Below are positions 5,775 through 9,936 of a stretch of 9,936 nt of DNA, piece by piece (position 1 is the first letter of the stretch; each line of letters starts with the position of its first letter). Below the pieces are notes generated by a model that had not been told where the DNA came from, made no database searches, and worked only from the letters and a program-made list of their open reading frames with translations. The translations under genes were made by a program, and so were the position numbers. Source of the DNA: Faecalibacterium sp. CAG:74. Lineage in GTDB: Bacteria; Bacillota; Clostridia; Christensenellales; Aristaeellaceae. The stretch spans positions 52,289-62,224 of the forward strand of contig FR899903.1 in the NCBI GenBank assembly GCA_000437595.1, given 5' to 3'.

Positions 5775-6785
5775 TCACTGTGCATCCTGTGAATTCATTT
5801 TTGCGACGCCCTTTTCGATAATCTCAACCACATGACCGTTCACCATCTTGATGGCTTGGTCAATGGCGCAGGAGAATGCGTGCGCGTTGCTTGAACCGTG
5901 CGCCTTGACGACTGCGCCTTGTACGCCCAGCAGCGGTGCGCCGCCGACTTCGGTGTAATCCAGCGTGTGCTTCAAGCGGCGGAGAGCCGGTTTCGCCAGT
6001 GCCGCGCCTATCTTCGAGCGCGTATCTGCCATCAGTTCCTGCTTCATCGTCTTCAGCATGAACATCGCGACGCCCTCCATCGTTTTGAGGACGAGGTTGC
6101 CCGCAAAGCCGTCCGCGACGCAGACATCCGCAATGTCGCTGAACAAATCGCGCGCTTCCACGCTGCCGACGAAGTGATACGGCGCTTCCGCCATCATCGG
6201 GAACGCGTCCTTCACCAGCGCATTGCCCTTTTCGTCCTCCGCGCCAATGTTGATGATGCCGACGCGCGGCTTCTCGATGCCCATCACGCCGCGCATGTAC
6301 GCGTCGCCCATCACGCCGAACTGCGTCAGGTATTCCGGCTTGCAGTCCACATTTGCACCGCAGTCAATGAGCAGGAAATAGCCCTTGCCGTTGGGCATCA
6401 GCGGGGCAAGCGCCGGACGCTCCACGCCCGGAATGCGCCCCAGCCGGAACATGCCGCCCGCCAGCACTGCGCCCGTAGACCCGGCGGAGACGAACCCGTC
6501 CGCTTCCTTGTCGCGGACAGCCAGCATTCCCAGCACCGTCGCTGATTTCGTCTTTTTGCGCACGCCCATAACGGGGGATTCGTGGTTCGTAATGACTTCC
6601 GGCGCATCCAGCAGCGTAATCCGGCTGCGCACATCGTCCGCGCCCGCCAGATACTTCTCGATTTCCGGCACAATGCCCGCCAGCGTCACCGTCAGTTCCG
6701 GATTCCGGCGAAGCGCTTCCACCGTGCCTTCAACCGGGGCTTGCGGCGCCAAATCGCCGCCCGTTGCATCGACAAAAATTCGCAT
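5775..6785 (-). CDS. plsX: Phosphate acyltransferase PlsX
   Basis: PlsX converts acyl-ACP and phosphate to acyl-phosphate, which PlsY uses to acylate glycerol-3-phosphate; the reverse reaction lets phosphorylated exogenous fatty acids enter the ACP pool. It acts at the inner face of the membrane. The 336-residue protein shows the family landmarks in order: DATGGDLAP (6-14), NHESPVMGVRKKTKSA (67-82), SAGSTGA (100-106), DCGAN (141-145), ADGFAGN (224-230), GGAPLLGV (281-288) and HGSSN (296-300). The ATG at 6785 has GGAGG 5 nt upstream; an in-frame extension to 6824 has no ribosome binding site. It is the first gene of plsX-acpP-rnc, with a promoter at 6828-6857. The partner plsY is not in the window. 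Confidence 0.97.
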   Translation of the reverse strand: MRIFVDATGGDLAPQAPVEGTVEALRRNPELTVTLAGIVPEIEKYLAGADDVRSRITLLDAPEVITNHESPVMGVRKKTKSATVLGMLAVRDKEADGFVSAGSTGAVLAGGMFRLGRIPGVERPALAPLMPNGKGYFLLIDCGANVDCKPEYLTQFGVMGDAYMRGVMGIEKPRVGIINIGAEDEKGNALVKDAFPMMAEAPYHFVGSVEARDLFSDIADVCVADGFAGNLVLKTMEGVAMFMLKTMKQELMADTRSKIGAALAKPALRRLKHTLDYTEVGGAPLLGVQGAVVKAHGSSNAHAFSCAIDQAIKMVNGHVVEIIEKGVAKMNSQDAQ

Positions 6786-6827
6786 GGTTTCCTCCTGCTG
6801 TTCCGCGCTCATGCAACAGAACATCTT

Positions 6828-6857
6828 ATTCTACCACACAAGCAGCGTCTTTTGCAA
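6828..6857 (-). promoter_or_regulatory. Promoter of plsX-acpP-rnc
   Basis: The -10 TAGAAT (6833-6828) is preceded by TGG, an extended -10. A -35 TTGCAA (6857-6852) lies 18 bp upstream. The leader to the plsX ATG would be about 35 nt. I see no FapR-type operator, although a lipid regulator would fit this operon. Confidence 0.6.
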
Positions 6858-6924
6858 GTGGCAAGCGGCACACGGCGCATTTTTTCCTTCATCCGGCACG
6901 GCGGGCAGGCAAAAGCAGCCTCTG

Positions 6925-8262
6925 TTATTCCCCATACGAAATGGTGAAAAGCTGATACCCTTCTGCTGTGCTGCCCACAACATAGCGTCCATCGAAGGAA
7001 ATCTCCGGCGCGTACTTCATCACAAACGGCACGACGACCTCGCCATCCATCCCGATGCAGCCCCACAAACCATCCTGCTTCACCGCCAGCAGCTCCTGTC
7101 CGGCTTGTCCCCGCGCGGCTTCCTCGTACTGGGTGGGCAGTTCGCCCCGCGTCGCCGTAAAGACGCTGATTTTGCCGTTCATCTCCGCATAAATCATCGG
7201 GGCGTTGTTGGTAAGACCCTTCCAATCGTTTTCCTTCAGCTCATAATCCACCGACGCGCTCACCTGCCCGTCCCGGGTCAGGAAGCGCAGCTTACCGCCT
7301 TCCAGCGCCGCCTGATAGCCGCCCTCGAACAGCAGGCCCGCGTAGTCGCCGCCAAGCGTGTCATACATCGGCGGAACGATTTCCTGCCCCGTCATATCCA
7401 CGATGCCCGACAAGCGATCCTTCTTTGTCAGCATATAGTCGCCGCCGTAATAACGCACACTGTCATACAGCGGCTTGCCGTCCTGCACCGCCTCGCGCAG
7501 CACATTTCCCTGCAAATCCAAGAAATTGCCCGTTTTCGTGTCATACCAAACGCTGCGGGACACTTCATCCGCCGTCAGCGTGCATTCCGGGACGAACGCG
7601 AACTGCGCCGTCGGGTGATGATACACGCCTTGCTTGTAGATTTCCTCATATTCGCCGCGGGAGAAGGACTCGCCGGTGAATTCCGTGCGCGTCCCGTCCG
7701 TCTTCAAGTAAAAGCCGCTGCTTTTGTCCAGCCGAACGAACAAATACGCGCCGTAAACCTCCATGCTCGCGCCCGTCGTTTCCTCGCGGTTCATTTCCGC
7801 CATTTTCTGCGCGCCATAGTAGATGTCCCCGCGCACGACGTTGTAGTGTCCGCCGCCGAACATAGCGCGATAGTCGCTCTTTTCGTCCGTTGTTTCTTCC
7901 AGCGTCACCGCGACCACCCAGCCATTGCCGACATAGGTGAAATCCGAATACGTCATGGGGATCAGCAGCGTCCCCGCTGCATCCATCAACCCCGTCTGGT
8001 TGACGCCATTTTCATTGGCGACTTCATAGTACAGCCCTTTCTCCTGCGCGCTGATATCCGCGTAGCTTTCCGACAGTGCCGTGCCGTCCATCGCCCGCAG
8101 CGTATCGCGCCAGTCCTCGCGGGTCACGTAGGTATCAGAGGCACGTCCCAGCGTAATGGAACGCGCAAACGTCTGCGTATCCACCAGTTTTGCTTCCGCC
8201 GAAGCCAGCACCGGCATGGATAGCGCCAATGCCGCCGCGCACAGTTTCTTCCACCATTTCAT
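6925..8262 (-). CDS. Secreted WG-repeat protein of unknown function
   Basis: A 445-residue protein with a typical signal peptide: MKWWKK, a hydrophobic stretch AALALSMPVLA, and likely cleavage after ASA (residue 22). It has no lipobox cysteine at the site and no C-terminal anchor, so release from the membrane is likely. The body has WG-repeat-like units, a beta-rich module of about 20-25 residues: GLMDAAGTLLIPMTYSDF (91-108), SGIVDMTGQEIVPPMYDTL (285-303) and DGLWGCIGMDGEVVVPF (397-413), with more diverged copies likely between. WG proteins are common in Clostridia and mostly uncharacterised. The ATG at 8262 follows a GGAAAGGAAG purine run and places the signal peptide at the N-terminus; an upstream start at 8343 would bury it and precede the promoter. 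It stands between degV and plsX with its own consensus promoter. No terminator was found after it. Confidence 0.8.
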   Translation of the reverse strand: MKWWKKLCAAALALSMPVLASAEAKLVDTQTFARSITLGRASDTYVTREDWRDTLRAMDGTALSESYADISAQEKGLYYEVANENGVNQTGLMDAAGTLLIPMTYSDFTYVGNGWVVAVTLEETTDEKSDYRAMFGGGHYNVVRGDIYYGAQKMAEMNREETTGASMEVYGAYLFVRLDKSSGFYLKTDGTRTEFTGESFSRGEYEEIYKQGVYHHPTAQFAFVPECTLTADEVSRSVWYDTKTGNFLDLQGNVLREAVQDGKPLYDSVRYYGGDYMLTKKDRLSGIVDMTGQEIVPPMYDTLGGDYAGLLFEGGYQAALEGGKLRFLTRDGQVSASVDYELKENDWKGLTNNAPMIYAEMNGKISVFTATRGELPTQYEEAARGQAGQELLAVKQDGLWGCIGMDGEVVVPFVMKYAPEISFDGRYVVGSTAEGYQLFTISYGE

Positions 8263-8284
8263 CTTCTTTGCTTCCTTTCCTTCG

Positions 8285-8309
8285 CAACGTTCAACGCGCG
8301 ATACGTTGA
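8285..8309. promoter_or_regulatory. CAACG-type inverted repeats at the WG-gene start site
   Basis: TCAACG (8291-8296) and CGTTGA (8304-8309) form an inverted repeat with a 7-bp spacer. CAACGTT at 8285-8291 adjoins it, and another CAACGTT lies upstream of the -35 at 8347-8353. The repeats overlap the -10 edge and the expected start site, where a repressor operator would sit. The regulator is unknown. Confidence 0.4.
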
Positions 8310-8337
8310 TTATATACGACGAAAGAAAGCGTGTCAA
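8309..8337 (-). promoter_or_regulatory. Perfect consensus sigma-A promoter of the WG-repeat gene
   Basis: TTGACA (8337-8332), a 17-bp spacer and TATAAT (8314-8309) match the full consensus. The predicted start is near 8302, giving a 5' UTR of about 40 nt. Perfect consensus promoters in genomes usually need tight repression, consistent with the adjacent inverted repeats. Confidence 0.85.
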
Positions 8338-8350
8338 GAGCAACTACAAC

Positions 8351-8368
8351 GTTTTCGCTGTTTTCGCT
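8351..8368. repeat. Tandem 9-bp duplication at the DegV gene end
   Basis: GTTTTCGCT is repeated twice head to tail (8351-8359 and 8360-8368), overlapping the first base of the DegV-gene stop triplet on the plus strand. It may be a simple slippage duplication. No clear terminator follows the DegV gene. Confidence 0.5.
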
Positions 8369-9243
8369 CATTCCGGGCTGACACTAAGCCCGACCCCCAT
8401 GCCGCCTTCCCCAATATGGCACGAGACCCCTAATGACAATTGGTCGCTGAGCAGTTTCATCCCCGGAAAGTCCGCTTTCAGGCGCGCTTTCCACGCTGCC
8501 GTCGCTTCCGGTGAGGCACTCGATGCCGCCAGCAGCGTCACCCGCCCCTGTGCCAGCGGTTCGGCAAATCGCCCGGCTAATTCCGCGCGAATCGCTTCGA
8601 TCATCACATCCTGCGCCCGATTCATCCCGCGCGCTTTCTTGTAAGCGCTCAGCGTTCCAGTTGTGAAGTGCAGAATCGGCTTGATGTGCAGCAGCGTACC
8701 GATGAGGGCCGTCGCCGTGCTGATGCGCCCGCCGCGCTTCAAATGCTCCAGCGTCTCCACCGCAACATAGATGCACATGTCCTCGCGAACGGCTTCCAAT
8801 TTCCGCTTGATGGCCGCGGCGTCATCCCCCGCGTCGCGCAAACGCAGCGCATCCAGCACCGTCACATGCAGCGCGGTCGCGACGCGCCCGTTGTCCACCA
8901 CAAACACGCGCCCGGCGTAGGGCGCATCCGCCGCCAGCGCCATTGCCGCCTGACACGAGCCGGACAAACCGGAGCTAATCGGGATATAGACCACCTCGTC
9001 GTGGTCGGTCAGCAGGTTATCCCAGAGGGCGGTCACATCCGCCGGGGCAGGCTGGGAAGTCGCGATTTTCGCGCCGCGCCGCTGATGCGCATAAAACTCC
9101 GCGCGGGTGAGCGTCTCCTCCTCCAAATAGCAAATGCCGTCGATGGTAAACGGCATCGGCAGCACCGCGACACCGAGGGTTTGCGCCATTTCCGGGGTGA
9201 TGCTGGAGTGGCTGTCAGTTGCGATAGCAACGTTTTTCATCAT
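8368..9243 (-). CDS. DegV-family fatty-acid-binding protein (FakB-like)
   Basis: DegV/FakB proteins bind one fatty acid and present it to the kinase FakA, giving acyl-phosphate for phospholipid synthesis. The roughly 291-residue protein has the family landmarks: ATDSHSSIT near the N-terminus, TSQPAPAD (62-69), the lipid-head-contacting ISSGLSGSCQ (89-98), LEHLKRGGRIS (165-175) and a C-terminal SCHIGEGGMGVG (274-285). The start is one of three consecutive ATGs at 9246, 9243 and 9240; 9243 gives a 7-nt gap from GGAGG. The kinase gene (fakA) is not in the window. Nearby plsX and acpP form the metabolic route for its product. It has its own promoter after the rpmJ terminator. Many bacteria carry several paralogues with different fatty acid preference, so the ligand cannot be told from sequence. 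Confidence 0.93.
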   Translation of the reverse strand: MMKNVAIATDSHSSITPEMAQTLGVAVLPMPFTIDGICYLEEETLTRAEFYAHQRRGAKIATSQPAPADVTALWDNLLTDHDEVVYIPISSGLSGSCQAAMALAADAPYAGRVFVVDNGRVATALHVTVLDALRLRDAGDDAAAIKRKLEAVREDMCIYVAVETLEHLKRGGRISTATALIGTLLHIKPILHFTTGTLSAYKKARGMNRAQDVMIEAIRAELAGRFAEPLAQGRVTLLAASSASPEATAAWKARLKADFPGMKLLSDQLSLGVSCHIGEGGMGVGLSVSPE

Positions 9244-9255
9244 CATTGTGCCTCC

Positions 9256-9273
9256 GTGTATGATAATCAACAC
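9256..9273. promoter_or_regulatory. Imperfect palindrome between -10 and ribosome binding site of the DegV gene
   Basis: On the minus strand GTGT-TGAT-T-ATCA-T-ACAC forms an imperfect palindrome directly after the -10 (9274-9279) and before GGAGG (9251-9255). It covers the predicted start site, the position expected for an operator. One arm has an extra T, which lowers confidence. Confidence 0.35.
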
Positions 9274-9303
9274 ATTTTAGCACAAATGCGTGTTCGGTTA
9301 CAA
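9274..9303 (-). promoter_or_regulatory. Promoter of the DegV-family gene
   Basis: The -10 TAAAAT (9279-9274) is preceded by TGC (extended -10). A -35 TTGTAA (9303-9298) lies 18 bp upstream. The 5' UTR would be only about 20-25 nt. Confidence 0.6.
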
Positions 9304-9326
9304 GCGATTGCAGTCTCAAATTTTGT

Positions 9327-9347
9327 TGATAATAGCAAGCGTTATCA
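9327..9347. promoter_or_regulatory. 21-bp palindrome upstream of the DegV promoter
   Basis: TGATAA (9327-9332), 9 bp, TTATCA (9342-9347). An overlapping inverted repeat AATAGCA/TGCTATT occupies the same stretch. It sits 23 bp upstream of the -35, a position suited to an activator or to a distal operator. The half-sites recall the GATAAT units of Fur-family boxes, but the spacing does not match a standard 7-1-7 box. Confidence 0.4.
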
Positions 9348-9413
9348 TGCTATTCCCAGCATCAAAAGGCACGAGCAGATGGCGCAGTTGAATGCAGGAA
9401 ATTGTATACCCAC

Positions 9414-9445
9414 AAAAAAACACCGTGAGCGTACTGCCCACGGTG
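9414..9445 (-). terminator. Intrinsic terminator of infA-rpmJ
   Basis: On the minus strand CACCGTG (9445-9439), an 11-nt loop able to add a G-C/C-G pair step, and CACGGTG (9427-9421) are followed by TTTTTTT (9420-9414). It begins 8 nt after the rpmJ stop codon. This is a textbook strong terminator. Confidence 0.95.
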
Positions 9446-9453
9446 ATGCTTTC

Positions 9454-9567
9454 TCAGCCCTGCTTCTGCTTGTGCTTCGGATTTTCGCAGATGACCATGA
9501 CCTTGCCCTTACGGCGAATGATCTTGCACTTTTCGCAGATCGGCTTCACGGACGGACGAACCTTCAT
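9454..9567 (-). CDS. rpmJ: 50S ribosomal protein L36 (bL36)
   Basis: A 37-residue protein, MKVRPSVKPICEKCKIIRRK and so on, with the complete zinc-binding set C11, C14, C27 and H32 (C+ form). L36 binds 23S rRNA in the large subunit. The ATG at 9567 has AGGAGG 9 nt upstream, and length is exactly that of the family. It follows infA, the standard order, but after a gap of 190 nt holding a strong promoter. It is followed at once by a terminator instead of rpsM, so it is the last ribosomal protein gene of this cluster. Confidence 0.98.
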   Translation of the reverse strand: MKVRPSVKPICEKCKIIRRKGKVMVICENPKHKQKQG

Positions 9568-9635
9568 GTGCTGTTACCTCCTGTTGAAAATGATGCCACG
9601 AGGGCGAGCAGAATGCACCGCACGCCCGGATGCGT

Positions 9636-9668
9636 CTGATGCGATGTGCTTGTCACACAGTGCATCAG
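9636..9668 (-). promoter_or_regulatory. Stem-loop or operator at the rpmJ transcription start
   Basis: CTGATGC (9636-9642) and GCATCAG (9662-9668) form a 7-bp inverted repeat enclosing a second pair TGTG/CACA. The upstream arm begins 3 bp after the -10, so transcripts starting near 9664 would lack part of it. It is therefore either a DNA operator or an RNA hairpin seen only in read-through from infA. Another arm, ATGCAC (9613-9618), could pair with GTGCAT (9660-9665) instead. Confidence 0.45.
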
Positions 9669-9670
9669 TT

Positions 9671-9699
9671 ATTATACACCAGAGACCGCCATCCGTCAA
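9671..9699 (-). promoter_or_regulatory. Strong sigma-A promoter of rpmJ
   Basis: TTGACG (9699-9694), a 17-bp spacer and TATAAT (9676-9671) match the consensus at 11 of 12 positions. The predicted start is near 9664, leaving a leader of about 97 nt before the rpmJ ATG, long for a 37-codon gene. Confidence 0.85.
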
Positions 9700-9757
9700 G
9701 AGGAAAATCCTGCGGAAACGCGGCTTCCGGCACGGTTTCTTGTTATTTTCGCGCTGG

Positions 9758-9936
9758 TCAGGTCTTGCTGCGCCAAGTAATCCGGCCGCGGTTGAGATCA
9801 TAGGGAGACAGCTCGATTTTTACCTTGTCACCGGGGTAGATGCGGATGAAGTTCATGCGCATTTTGCCGGAGATGACGGCGGTCACGATGTGACCATTCG
9901 GCAGCTCCACCTTGAACATGGCGTTCGGAAGAGCCT
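9758..9936 (-). CDS. infA: Translation initiation factor IF-1, 5' end cut by the window
   Basis: IF-1 is an OB-fold protein that binds the A site of the 30S subunit during initiation. The visible 58 residues begin ALPNAMFKVELPNGH and end SPYDLNRGRITWRSKT, the highly conserved IF-1 core with MRMNFIRIYPGDKV in the middle. About 14 N-terminal residues lie beyond the window edge. The gene stop is 190 nt from the rpmJ start. I see no good terminator between them, so rpmJ may be read both from the infA transcript and from its own promoter. Confidence 0.97.
   Translation of the reverse strand, partial: ALPNAMFKVELPNGHIVTAVISGKMRMNFIRIYPGDKVKIELSPYDLNRGRITWRSKT

Noticed and set aside
6858..6924. Terminator after the WG-repeat gene
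   Set aside because: Similar GC-rich segments (GGCACACGGCG and GGCACGGCGG) are direct, not inverted, copies, and no U-tract follows on the minus strand.
6385..8223. 612-codon plus-strand open frame antisense to plsX and the WG gene
   Set aside because: It is a by-product of high GC content opposite two well-supported genes. Its composition is Arg/His/Ala-rich without any recognisable domain, and no ribosome binding site was found.

Overview
The window looks like a chromosomal housekeeping segment from a GC-rich Gram-positive anaerobe of the class Clostridia (Bacillota). This is inferred from strong AGGAGG-type ribosome binding sites, sigma-A-type promoters, and a gene set of DegV, PlsX-AcpP-Rnc and RimP-NusA with WG-repeat and PflX-like radical SAM proteins. 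The genus cannot be fixed from the sequence alone. All eleven supported genes lie on the minus strand, so reading from high to low coordinates follows transcription. I see no mobile element, CRISPR array, rRNA or tRNA.

Layout in transcription order. (1) 9936-9414: the 3' part of infA (IF-1), then a strong internal promoter and rpmJ (L36), closed by a clear intrinsic terminator. The usual followers rpsM, rpsK, rpsD, rpoA and rplQ are absent. (2) 9347-8368: a DegV-family fatty-acid-binding protein with its own promoter and upstream palindromes. (3) 8337-6925: a consensus promoter (TTGACA, 17 bp, TATAAT) with CAACG-type repeats, driving a secreted WG-repeat protein of unknown role. (4) 6857-4664: plsX, acpP and rnc, the classical phospholipid, ACP and RNase III cluster, with a promoter before plsX, a stem-loop before rnc and a branched terminator after rnc; smc and ftsY do not follow. 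(5) 4581-2323: a polytopic GT-C-like membrane protein, a paired-hairpin repeat, and a PflX-like radical SAM protein. (6) 2272-137: an extended -10 promoter, a roughly 265-nt structured leader with two hairpins each followed by a U-tract, then rimP and nusA. Another long hairpin follows nusA.

Functionally, most genes serve translation and transcription (IF-1, L36, RimP, NusA, RNase III) or membrane lipid supply. DegV/FakB proteins present fatty acids for phosphorylation to acyl-phosphate. PlsX interconverts acyl-ACP and acyl-phosphate, and AcpP is the acyl carrier, so three lipid genes sit within 4 kb.

I did not find an obviously new multi-gene defence or biosynthetic system. The most interesting signals are regulatory: a double attenuator-like leader before rimP-nusA, fitting the NusA-dependent autoregulation known in Bacillus subtilis; a stem-loop directly upstream of rnc that could be an RNase III self-target; and palindromes at the rpmJ, degV and WG-protein promoters.
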